From NCBI GenBank assembly GCA_002292975.1, contig DBCI01000088.1, forward strand, positions 13,164 to 18,833: 5,670 nt of DNA, in the 5' to 3' direction. Each line of letters opens with the position of its first letter. Position 1 is the first letter of the stretch. Under the pieces are notes generated by a model that saw only the letters and a list, made by a program, of their open reading frames with translations, had not been told where the DNA came from and did not search any database. Made by a program: the position numbers and the translations under genes. This DNA comes from Polynucleobacter sp. UBA962. GTDB lineage: Bacteria; Pseudomonadota; Gammaproteobacteria; Burkholderiales; Burkholderiaceae. This document shows positions 1-5,426 of this stretch, one piece after another.

Positions 1-482
1 ATCATTTTGGGTTTGGCATCCTCAATGCGTGAAGCTAGGCTATGCGATGCAAAGCCTCCAAAGACCACCGAATGAATTGCGCCAATGCGCGCACAAGCCA
101 ACATCGCAAAACACGCTTCTGCAATCATCGGCATGTAAATTAAGACACGATCACCCTTCTTAACGCCATTGGCCTGCAAAATAGCAGCCATGCGATTAAC
201 TTCAGCATGTAATTCCTCAAAGGTATAAGCACACTCTTGCTCGGTCTCGGTGGATACCGCAACCAATGCGATCTGCTTAGCACGATCTTTTAAATGTCGA
301 TCTACTGCGTTATGGCAAAGATTGGTTTGCCCACCCACGAACCATTTAGCAAACGGTGGTTTGGAGTAATCCAAAACCTGCTCAAAGGGCTTATGCCAAT
401 CGATTAATTTGGCTTGTTCAGTCCAAAACCCCTTTGGATCTTTAACCGATTGCTCATGAAATGATTTGTAATTTGTGCTCAT
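1..482 (-). CDS. prpE: Propionyl-CoA synthetase (propionate--CoA ligase), N-terminal part, cut by the left window edge
   Basis: Cytoplasmic AMP-forming acyl-CoA synthetase that would activate propionate with ATP and CoA to propionyl-CoA, feeding the methylcitrate cycle. I translated the minus strand from the ATG at 480-482 and obtained 160 uninterrupted residues to the edge. Residues 7-60 are the acetyl-CoA synthetase N-terminal domain (FWTEQAKLIDWHKPF, PPFAKWF). The TNLCHNAVDRHL stretch at 53-64 follows the PrpE version rather than acetyl-CoA synthetase, which usually has LN-x-x-x-N-x-x-DRHL. The AMP-binding domain starts near residue 65, with GDRVLIYMPMIAEA (110-123) and ARIGAIHSVVFGGFASHS (131-148), close to E. 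coli PrpE as I recall it. The catalytic and CoA-binding parts lie outside, so intactness cannot be judged. It follows mltD by 42 nt on the same strand. Acetyl-CoA synthetase is the main alternative; substrate choice is inferred from the N-terminal signature only. Confidence 0.9.
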   Translation of the reverse strand, partial: MSTNYKSFHEQSVKDPKGFWTEQAKLIDWHKPFEQVLDYSKPPFAKWFVGGQTNLCHNAVDRHLKDRAKQIALVAVSTETEQECAYTFEELHAEVNRMAAILQANGVKKGDRVLIYMPMIAEACFAMLACARIGAIHSVVFGGFASHSLASRIEDAKPKM

Positions 483-489
483 CCTACAT

Positions 490-496
490 TCCTCTT
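490..496 (-). promoter_or_regulatory. Ribosome binding site of prpE
   Basis: Read on the minus strand the site is AAGAGGA, 7 nt before the ATG at 480-482. It is a good Shine-Dalgarno match and fixes the prpE start. The 42-nt gap between mltD and prpE holds this site but no clear hairpin with a T-run, which favours read-through from mltD. Confidence 0.65.
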
Positions 497-524
497 GAAA
501 CAACGTGGATTAATAATCGTATGA

Positions 525-1919
525 CTAGGGTGTAGTTTTAACACCGGCACTTACACCTGAACCCGATCCACTTCCTGTTTTCGCTGATTTTGATGCATTT
601 GTCGATGGGGATTTTTGCTGAGTACTCGCTGTTTTTGGTTTAGCAGTGCTAGCCTTCGTGTTATTGCCCTGACTAGGCTTAGCGGTTTTTGGTTTTGGAG
701 GTGTAGTTTTATCTAGCTTTAACTGGCCATGCTCTGCTACATGCATTGGAATATCCGAGTCTTTTCCTGGGGGTTTCGGGATCAAAATCGTTGAGCCCGC
801 CCGAATCCGCATTCCTCGCGGTATGTTATTGACATCGCGGATCAATTGGGGATTGAGCACAAGGCGAGTAGCTAATTGCTCCGGGGTCTCACTCTTGGTG
901 ACGGTTAAGGCGGTCCACGAAGACAGGGGCTTGATATAGCTAGCCAAGTTCATCTGAAATAGTTCGGCACGAGTAAATGGCAAGAGCATTTGTTGATCGG
1001 CTGCTCCCAAAATAACAGGCTTATTAAATGCAGGATTGAGGTTTCTGAAATCCTCTAAGGACATCTCTGCCAGTTGTGCGGCTAGCTCCACATCAATGTC
1101 GCGGGTCACATCAATCGCCACAAAATAAGGATGGTTCTCAAGCTCAGGCAAAACGATGCCGTATGCAGCAGGATCGTTCACAATATTTTTGTATGCCATT
1201 AACTTTGGAACATACTCCCGCGTTTCTCTGGGCATTGTTAAGCTCCGGTAGTCAGTGGGCTTACGTTGCGCTTGGTTACGTTTAATGGCTTTAGCAACAT
1301 TACCTTCACCCCAGTTATACGCCGCTAGTGCTAACTGCCAGTCTCCAAACTGGTTATACAGACGTTGTAAATAATCAAGCGCTGCATTGGTCGATTGAAT
1401 AACATCACGCCGCTCGTCCCGAAACACATTTTGGGTTAGCTTGAAATCCTTACCAGTCCTCGGCATAAACTGCCAAATTCCCATCGCCTTGGCAGTTGAT
1501 TTAGCCTCTGGATTAAATGCACTTTCAACAAAAGGTAATAGCGCTAACTCACTTGGCATCTTGCGACGATTTACTTCTTCGACAATATAAAAAAGATACC
1601 GCGAGGAACGCGCCATCGAACGATCAAGATAATCCGGTCGCGCTGTTAGCCAGCGGGTTTGTTGAAGGACGAGAGGGCTATCCAACTCCGGTAGCTGGAA
1701 GCCTTGACGAATATGGATCCATAAATTATTCGAGGGCGCCATCACGCTACTAACTGACTGCTTACTCAAATCAACGCGGGGTGCCTGAGTAGCACGTGGA
1801 TCGCGCTTGGTATCAGTACTGGGAGACCACTCATTACTAGTCGTGGTGGTGGTAGCGCAAGCGCTGAGTAGCAAAACCAGCACACTGCTCACAATCCTTA
1901 GGCTGCGAATGATGTTCAT
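525..1919 (-). CDS. mltD: Membrane-bound lytic murein transglycosylase D (outer-membrane lipoprotein)
   Basis: Cleaves the MurNAc-GlcNAc bond of peptidoglycan non-hydrolytically, forming 1,6-anhydroMurNAc ends, on the periplasmic side. The 464 residues begin with a lipoprotein signal peptide (hydrophobic 9-18, lipobox LSAC at 18-21). Cys21 is the lipidation site; Ala at +2 suggests outer-membrane sorting. Thr- and Ser-rich linker sequence follows. The SLT (lysozyme-like) domain spans about 105-245: predicted catalytic Glu132 in FVESAFNPEA, then GIWQFMPRTGK (147-157) and ALAAYNWGEGN (197-207), all typical of MltD. Two LysM-like segments follow (about 265-315 and 336-381), the second ending in RAGSTILIPK. 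The tail from about 400 is Lys/Pro/Thr/Ser-rich with an alternating Gly-Ser stretch and looks disordered. Length is close to E. coli MltD (about 450). The start lies 1 nt after the gloB stop, so the two are probably co-transcribed and coupled. LysM assignment is less certain than the SLT call. Confidence 0.93.
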   Translation of the reverse strand: MNIIRSLRIVSSVLVLLLSACATTTTTSNEWSPSTDTKRDPRATQAPRVDLSKQSVSSVMAPSNNLWIHIRQGFQLPELDSPLVLQQTRWLTARPDYLDRSMARSSRYLFYIVEEVNRRKMPSELALLPFVESAFNPEAKSTAKAMGIWQFMPRTGKDFKLTQNVFRDERRDVIQSTNAALDYLQRLYNQFGDWQLALAAYNWGEGNVAKAIKRNQAQRKPTDYRSLTMPRETREYVPKLMAYKNIVNDPAAYGIVLPELENHPYFVAIDVTRDIDVELAAQLAEMSLEDFRNLNPAFNKPVILGAADQQMLLPFTRAELFQMNLASYIKPLSSWTALTVTKSETPEQLATRLVLNPQLIRDVNNIPRGMRIRAGSTILIPKPPGKDSDIPMHVAEHGQLKLDKTTPPKPKTAKPSQGNNTKASTAKPKTASTQQKSPSTNASKSAKTGSGSGSGVSAGVKTTP

Positions 1920-1920
1920 T

Positions 1921-2739
1921 TTAGAAACGATCCTTCCAAGCTCGCACCACCGCCAAGACCTCTGCTGCAGTGTTCAGTTTTTTACCAATCGTATTTTCTG
2001 CAGCAACGACGACGGGTTCTTGGTCACAGCGCATAAATGGATTGACGCGGCGCTCATGGCCAATGGTTGTGGGAACTGTGGGCTGATTATTCTGCCGAAG
2101 ATCATGAGCAGTTTTAGCCCATTGTTGCAAATCGTGATTATTGGGCTCCACTGCCAGTGCAAAACGAATATTCGATAAGGTGTACTCGTGGGTGCAATAC
2201 ACCAAAGTATCTGCAGGCAAGCCCAGGAACTTTGATAAAGAGGATGACATTTGGCTGGGGGTACCCTCAAATAGACGCCCACAACCGGAGGCAAATAAAG
2301 TATCCCCACAAAAGAGTTTGGGGCTCTGATCGGGGTTATGGGCCACATCGGCCACATAGGCAATATGACCCAGAGTATGGCCAGGAACCTCAAGTACGTG
2401 AAGGGAGATTGCGGGTTTGGCAATCTCCACCCGATCCCCCTCAAATAAGGCATAAGTTCGCTCAGGGATGTCTTCTGCAGCAGGGCCATAGATCGGAAAC
2501 GATAGCCCTTGAGAATGCCCCCACGTCAACAAATCCTTTAAACCACCGATATGGTCAGCGTGATAATGAGTGATTAGAATGCCAGTAAGCTGCAGGTTTT
2601 CTTGCTGGAGATAGTGAATGGCTGGTTTAGCGTCTCCTGGATCAACGAGGATGGCAGATTGGCTGTCCCGAATGCACCAGATGTAATTATCAGTAAAGGC
2701 AGGAATGGGCCAAACGTGTAAGGTCGAATTTGAAGCCAT
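1921..2739 (-). CDS. gloB: Hydroxyacylglutathione hydrolase (glyoxalase II)
   Basis: Cytosolic metallo-beta-lactamase-fold thioesterase that hydrolyses S-D-lactoylglutathione to D-lactate and glutathione, the second step of methylglyoxal detoxification. From the chosen start it is 272 residues. The dinuclear metal site is complete: THYHADH at 57-63 gives His58, His60, Asp62 and His63; His121 is in PGHTLGH; Asp146 in FCGDTLF; His184 in YCTHEY. Family landmarks PIPAFTDNYIW (11-21), SGCGRLFEG (151-159) and NPFMRC (233-238) are present, including the C-terminal glutathione-binding region that separates true GloB from shorter MBL hydrolases. The ATG at 2737-2739 was chosen because AAGGG lies 7 nt upstream and the protein then begins just before the conserved IPAF-DNY block. 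An in-frame TTG at 2758-2760 would add 7 residues but has no visible ribosome site. Divergent from the methyltransferase; first gene of the leftward set. Confidence 0.95.
   Translation of the reverse strand: MASNSTLHVWPIPAFTDNYIWCIRDSQSAILVDPGDAKPAIHYLQQENLQLTGILITHYHADHIGGLKDLLTWGHSQGLSFPIYGPAAEDIPERTYALFEGDRVEIAKPAISLHVLEVPGHTLGHIAYVADVAHNPDQSPKLFCGDTLFASGCGRLFEGTPSQMSSSLSKFLGLPADTLVYCTHEYTLSNIRFALAVEPNNHDLQQWAKTAHDLRQNNQPTVPTTIGHERRVNPFMRCDQEPVVVAAENTIGKKLNTAAEVLAVVRAWKDRF
1931..1937 (-). promoter_or_regulatory. Ribosome binding site of mltD inside the end of gloB
   Basis: On the minus strand this reads GGAAGGA and lies 11 nt before the mltD ATG at 1917-1919, within the last codons of gloB. 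The spacing is slightly long, but the site supports the start that carries the lipoprotein signal peptide. Confidence 0.5.
2659..2687 (+). promoter_or_regulatory. Candidate methyltransferase-rnhA promoter inside the gloB 5' coding region
   Basis: TTGGCT (2659-2664) and TGTAAT (2682-2687) are separated by exactly 17 nt, matching four and five of six sigma-70 consensus bases. Transcription would start near 2694, about 79 nt before the methyltransferase ATG. The site lies within gloB codons, as expected where the divergent gap is only 33 nt. It is a pattern match only. Confidence 0.33.
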
Positions 2740-2746
2740 TAGCAAA

Positions 2747-2751
2747 CCCTT
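2747..2751 (-). promoter_or_regulatory. Ribosome binding site deciding the gloB start
   Basis: On the minus strand this reads AAGGG, 7 nt before the ATG at 2737-2739. It supports that ATG over the in-frame upstream TTG at 2758-2760, since a start at the TTG would place this site inside the coding region. Confidence 0.6.
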
Positions 2752-2772
2752 GGGACACAAGTCAATTCTTCT

Positions 2773-2803
2773 ATGATAACAAGCACTCCCCCCGATCTGC
2801 TAA
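2773..2803 (-). promoter_or_regulatory. Candidate gloB promoter lying inside the methyltransferase 5' coding region
   Basis: On the minus strand a -10-like TATCAT (2773-2778, one mismatch to TATAAT) is preceded by TTAGCA (2798-2803, four of six matches to TTGACA) with a long 19-nt spacer. Transcription would begin near 2766 and leave a leader of roughly 27 nt that includes the gloB ribosome site. The -10 covers the methyltransferase start codon. The -35 and spacer are weak, so this is tentative. Confidence 0.33.
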
Positions 2804-3576
2804 CTAAGCGCCCTCCCGAGAACTCCTGGGAAAATTGGTTGCTATCCCCGCCCGGTCAATACATCTTGCAATCGGAACAATTGCTGTTTAATCAAGCGGT
2901 CAGCGATGTGTTTGGATACCATGCCTTACAAATTGGCTTACCGCAAATGAACACGCTATTAGAAAGTCGTATTTCTCTTAAGTTAATGTTATTGCCCCAA
3001 GGTGTCTCTAAATCAGCGGGGGATTTGCCCTATCAGCAGATTGAAGGAATACCTGAAGAACTCCCCTTCGCAAATCAATCGATTGATTTAGTCATCTTGC
3101 CCCATGTATTGGAGTTTGCGAACGATCCGCATCAAATCCTGCGAGAGGTGGATCGGGTATTAATTCCTGAGGGTCGTGTTGTGATCTCCGGATTCAATCC
3201 AGTTAGCCTATGGGGCCTACGGCAATACACAGGGCGTCTGATCGGGCAAGCCTATCTCCCCAAAGAGGGGCAGTTCATGAGCCTGCTCCGCGTCAAGGAT
3301 TGGCTCAAGCTTTTAGACTACTCGGTCGATCGAGGCCACTTCGCCTGCTACCGTCTTCCAGTTCGCAAAGAGAAAAACTTAGCGCGCATGGCTTTCTTAG
3401 AAAAAATGGGCAACCGGTGGTGGCCTATTTTTGGTTCGGTCTTTTTAATTTCGGCCATTAAACGGCATGCGGGGATGCGGCTCGTGGGTCGCGTTCCTAA
3501 AACCACATTGCAAGCCTTGCCGCAATTTAATCCCGCTGCTCAAAATACCAGTCAACAAAGTACGGAACAGGTATAA
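2773..3576 (+). CDS. SAM-dependent class I methyltransferase, YafS-like, gloB/rnhA neighbour
   Basis: Probable cytosolic methyltransferase of the Methyltransf_11 type; its substrate is unknown to me. Of 267 residues, 28-58 hold the family's N-terminal signature ([30 protein letters not shown]). The middle has the downstream SAM-fold elements: [19 protein letters not shown] (97-115, motif II region) and [26 protein letters not shown] (118-143), followed by SLWGLRQ. The SGFNPxSxxGLR stretch also occurs in E. coli YafS, which likewise sits between gloB and rnhA. The classical glycine-rich motif I (GxGxG) is not recognisable; that region reads [11 protein letters not shown] (50-60). The C-terminal third has basic patches, an aromatic hydrophobic stretch ([17 protein letters not shown], 215-231) and a Gln-rich end. 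ATG 2773 is the first possible start after an in-frame TAG at 2740; no clear Shine-Dalgarno precedes it. rnhA follows after 7 nt. The fold is well supported; the substrate is not. Confidence 0.82.
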   Translation: MITSTPPDLLTKRPPENSWENWLLSPPGQYILQSEQLLFNQAVSDVFGYHALQIGLPQMNTLLESRISLKLMLLPQGVSKSAGDLPYQQIEGIPEELPFANQSIDLVILPHVLEFANDPHQILREVDRVLIPEGRVVISGFNPVSLWGLRQYTGRLIGQAYLPKEGQFMSLLRVKDWLKLLDYSVDRGHFACYRLPVRKEKNLARMAFLEKMGNRWWPIFGSVFLISAIKRHAGMRLVGRVPKTTLQALPQFNPAAQNTSQQSTEQV

Positions 3577-3583
3577 AGACGTC

Positions 3584-4033
3584 ATGAGTAAGCCTCACAT
3601 CATTATTTATACCGATGGCGCTTGTAAAGGTAATCCAGGCCCAGGCGGATGGGGTGCGGTGTTGCGCGCTGGCCATCATGAAAAGCATTTGCACGGAGGC
3701 GCGCACTCCACTACCAATAATCGGATGGAAATTAGTGCCGTGATTCATGCGCTTAAAGCCTTAAAACAAGCTAGTGTGGTTGAGCTCTATACCGACTCTC
3801 AGTATGTCCAAAAAGGGGTAACCGAGTGGCTTACTGGCTGGAAAGCGCGGGGCTGGAAAACAGCAGATAAATCTCCGGTCAAAAATGTTGATCTCTGGCA
3901 AGAGCTTGACGCCCTCCTTCCTAATCATGAAATTACCTGGTATTGGGTACGGGGCCATAGCGGACACCCCGGTAATGAATTAGCAGATCAACTTGCCAAT
4001 CGCGGGGTCGAGGAGTTTTTGAGCGCCAAATAA
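3584..4033 (+). CDS. rnhA: Ribonuclease HI
   Basis: Endonuclease that cuts the RNA strand of RNA-DNA hybrids, removing R-loops and helping clear primers. The 149-residue protein has the usual bacterial length and the full catalytic set: Asp11 in [18 protein letters not shown], Glu49 in [15 protein letters not shown], Asp71 in ELYTDSQYV, His125 in [12 protein letters not shown] and Asp135 in NELADQLAN. The basic handle region, [24 protein letters not shown] (82-105), is also present, as in E. coli RNase HI. The ATG at 3584-3586 was chosen because family similarity begins there; an in-frame ATG at 3467 would add 39 residues overlapping the methyltransferase. The ribosome site is weak (CAGG at 3568-3571, 12 nt upstream), and the 7-nt gap after the methyltransferase stop suggests translational coupling. 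The usual companion dnaQ is not the next gene. Confidence 0.97.
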   Translation: MSKPHIIIYTDGACKGNPGPGGWGAVLRAGHHEKHLHGGAHSTTNNRMEISAVIHALKALKQASVVELYTDSQYVQKGVTEWLTGWKARGWKTADKSPVKNVDLWQELDALLPNHEITWYWVRGHSGHPGNELADQLANRGVEEFLSAK

Positions 4034-4047
4034 GCTCATGTTGAGCT
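4033..4047 (+). other. Small hairpin at the rnhA stop codon, possible weak terminator
   Basis: AGCTCA and TGAGCT form a perfect 6-bp stem around a TGT loop, beginning at the last base of the rnhA stop codon. No T-run follows (the next bases are AAACCGACAC), so it does not fit a standard intrinsic terminator. It could slow 3' exonucleases or be chance. Confidence 0.35.
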
Positions 4048-4070
4048 AAACCGACACATACGTAACGCTT

Positions 4071-4102
4071 ATGAGAGAATGCTTTAACTCATTAAATATA
4101 AA
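4071..4102 (+). promoter_or_regulatory. Candidate promoter/operator region of the efflux operon
   Basis: The 88-nt gap 4034-4121 is the only real intergenic space on the right side and must hold control of the efflux genes if they are transcribed separately. A -10-like TATAAA lies at 4097-4102, 19 nt before the GTG start. No convincing -35 sits 16-18 nt upstream. An inverted repeat ATGAG (4071-4075) / CTCAT (4088-4092), with 12 nt between arms, overlaps the expected -35 zone and could be a regulator site. Both are weak pattern calls. Confidence 0.3.
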
Positions 4103-4121
4103 AGCTATTTAGACTAACGTT

Positions 4122-5426
4122 GTGACTGAAAAACTTTCCGTACTGAATCGGCTCAAAACAAAGTTGATGTCCTGGGGCTACGCACTGCTGACGCGCATTC
4201 AAAGCATTGATCTCACCAATATCAAGAGCTTTGTAATCAAGCACAAGTGGCGAATCCTGATCATTCTAGTTCTGATCTACGCAGGCACTAAAGCCTATGA
4301 TCATTTTTTTCCGACCGAGGTTAAACGTGGTGGAGTGCAAACAGTCACCACACTGGCTCTAGAGAAAAAAGATGTCCCTCTGGTCATTGAGTCGACTGGT
4401 ACCATAGCCGCAGCCAATATCGTCGACATTCGACCGATGATTACAAATATGGTCAAAGAGATACATATTAAGGAAGGTCAAGATGTGAAGAAGGGGCAAC
4501 TTCTCTTCACCTTGGATGACCGCAATGATCGTGCTAACTACGACAGGGCGAAAGCCTTAGCCGATGATGCCCAGCGTCAATTACAACGCGCCAAAGAATT
4601 AGTAGCCAAAAACTTTATCTCGAAAGCAGGTCTAGACACTGCAGAGGCTAATGCTAAATCAACAATGGCCACCGCGCGCGCAGCGGAGGTGCAGCTCTCT
4701 TTTGATAGCATTCGCTCTCCAATTGATGGGCGCGCCGGTATTATTAATGTGTTTCCTGGTTCCCTCGTTCAAGCGAGTAATGTGGTGGTCTCCAGCACCA
4801 CCTCAACCGCTACCTCAACGACAGGTGCAATGGTGACGATTACGCAAATCGACCCAATTAATGTGCAATTTATCGTTGCAGAAAATAACATACCCCTACT
4901 GATGCAAAACGATATTGCGAACCTGAAGGTCTCGGTGACCGTTGGCAATAATCTCACACAGATTTACGAAGGCAAAGTGATTGTGGTCGATAACCAAGTC
5001 GATCCCGCTATTGGTGCTGTCCGCGTCAAGGCACAGATTCCTAATCAAAAACGTACCCTATTACCAGGTCAATTTGCACGGATTAAGCTAGAAGCAAATA
5101 CTCTAAAAGACGCCATTGTGATTCCGTCTCAAGCGGTGGTGATTAATCCAAGAGGACGATTTGTTTATATTGTTGGTCAAGACGACAAAGTCAATCTAAG
5201 GCCCATTAAGGTCACTTACGAATACCAAGGCAATGCAGCGATTACTGGGGTCGAGGTGGGTGAGCGTATTGTCCTCGAAGGTAAACAAAACTTAAGGCCA
5301 GGAGTCAAAATTAGGGAGGCTAAGGTAACTCCTCCAGCCAAACCCGCGATAGCAGAATCAAAACCTACTGATGTAAAGCCCTCTGAAGCAAAACCCTCAG
5401 AGTCAAAACCCACTGAGAAAAAATGA
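4122..5426 (+). CDS. RND efflux periplasmic adaptor (membrane fusion protein, MdtA/AcrA type)
   Basis: Links an inner-membrane RND pump to an outer-membrane channel. The 434 residues contain a single membrane anchor (about 43-55, RILIILVLIYAG) after an unusually long cytoplasmic leader. The first lipoyl half is about 95-135 (MVKEIHIKEGQDVKKGQLLFTLDD), followed by an alpha-hairpin at 136-192 (LVAKNFISKAGLDTAEANAKS). The second lipoyl half SIRSPIDGRAGIINVFPGSLV is at 196-216, a beta-barrel at about 236-325 (ITQIDPINVQF; VDPAIGAVRVKAQ; LLPGQFARIKL), and a membrane-proximal domain to about 400. This order and wording resemble E. coli MdtA. Odd features: a Ser/Thr-rich insertion at 224-234 and a C-terminal KPxE-type tail. 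The GTG at 4122-4124 is the first start after an in-frame TAG at 4110; neither it nor the ATG at 4167 (residue 16) has a good ribosome site. The substrate is unknown. The next gene is its permease. Confidence 0.92.
   Translation: MTEKLSVLNRLKTKLMSWGYALLTRIQSIDLTNIKSFVIKHKWRILIILVLIYAGTKAYDHFFPTEVKRGGVQTVTTLALEKKDVPLVIESTGTIAAANIVDIRPMITNMVKEIHIKEGQDVKKGQLLFTLDDRNDRANYDRAKALADDAQRQLQRAKELVAKNFISKAGLDTAEANAKSTMATARAAEVQLSFDSIRSPIDGRAGIINVFPGSLVQASNVVVSSTTSTATSTTGAMVTITQIDPINVQFIVAENNIPLLMQNDIANLKVSVTVGNNLTQIYEGKVIVVDNQVDPAIGAVRVKAQIPNQKRTLLPGQFARIKLEANTLKDAIVIPSQAVVINPRGRFVYIVGQDDKVNLRPIKVTYEYQGNAAITGVEVGERIVLEGKQNLRPGVKIREAKVTPPAKPAIAESKPTDVKPSEAKPSESKPTEKK
4800..4819 (+). repeat. Direct repeat in the Ser/Thr-rich adaptor insertion
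   Basis: The 8-base word ACCTCAAC occurs at 4800-4807 and 4812-4819, a 12-nt period that keeps codon phase and encodes TSTA then TSTT (residues 227-234). It may be a trace of slippage that enlarged this loop. It is short enough to be coincidence. Confidence 0.5.
5361..5420 (+). repeat. Four in-phase 15-nt tandem repeats encoding the adaptor's C-terminal tail
   Basis: Four contiguous 15-base units (5361-5375, 5376-5390, 5391-5405, 5406-5420) resemble AAACCCTCTGAAGCA. They encode KPTDV, KPSEA, KPSES and KPTEK (adaptor residues 414-433). The period equals five codons, so a change in copy number would not shift the frame. The array ends 2 nt before the permease start codon, and its last unit carries the purine-rich GAGAAA, the only candidate ribosome site for the permease. 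Confidence 0.8.

Noticed and set aside
1839..1853. Run of Thr codons (GGT/GGT-like repeats on the plus strand) after the MltD lipobox as a phase-variable tract
   Set aside because: It is a short trinucleotide run, so slippage would keep the frame; it is better read as a simple linker.
1807..2178. Plus-strand open frame of 123 codons antisense to the mltD/gloB junction
   Set aside because: It lies opposite two well-supported genes. Its hydrophobic Val run is only the complement of the Thr codons after the MltD lipobox, and I recognise no family.
1974..2489. Minus-strand 171-codon frame inside gloB in another reading frame
   Set aside because: Fully embedded in gloB, whose frame carries all seven metal ligands; the alternative translation matches no family I know.
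2740..2760. TTG start for gloB at 2758-2760
   Set aside because: It adds 7 residues without a ribosome site, whereas the ATG at 2737-2739 has AAGGG 7 nt upstream.
2734..2768. Minus-strand TTGACT at 2763-2768 as a gloB -35 box
   Set aside because: With a normal 17-nt spacer the -10 would fall on the gloB start codon (CTAATG), which is not workable for this start.
3467..3583. Upstream extension of rnhA from an in-frame ATG at 3467
   Set aside because: It would add 39 residues overlapping the methyltransferase. RNase HI similarity and normal length begin at the ATG at 3584.
4033..4047. Hairpin after rnhA as a true rho-independent terminator
   Set aside because: The stem is only 6 bp and no T-run follows, so it is listed only as a hairpin.
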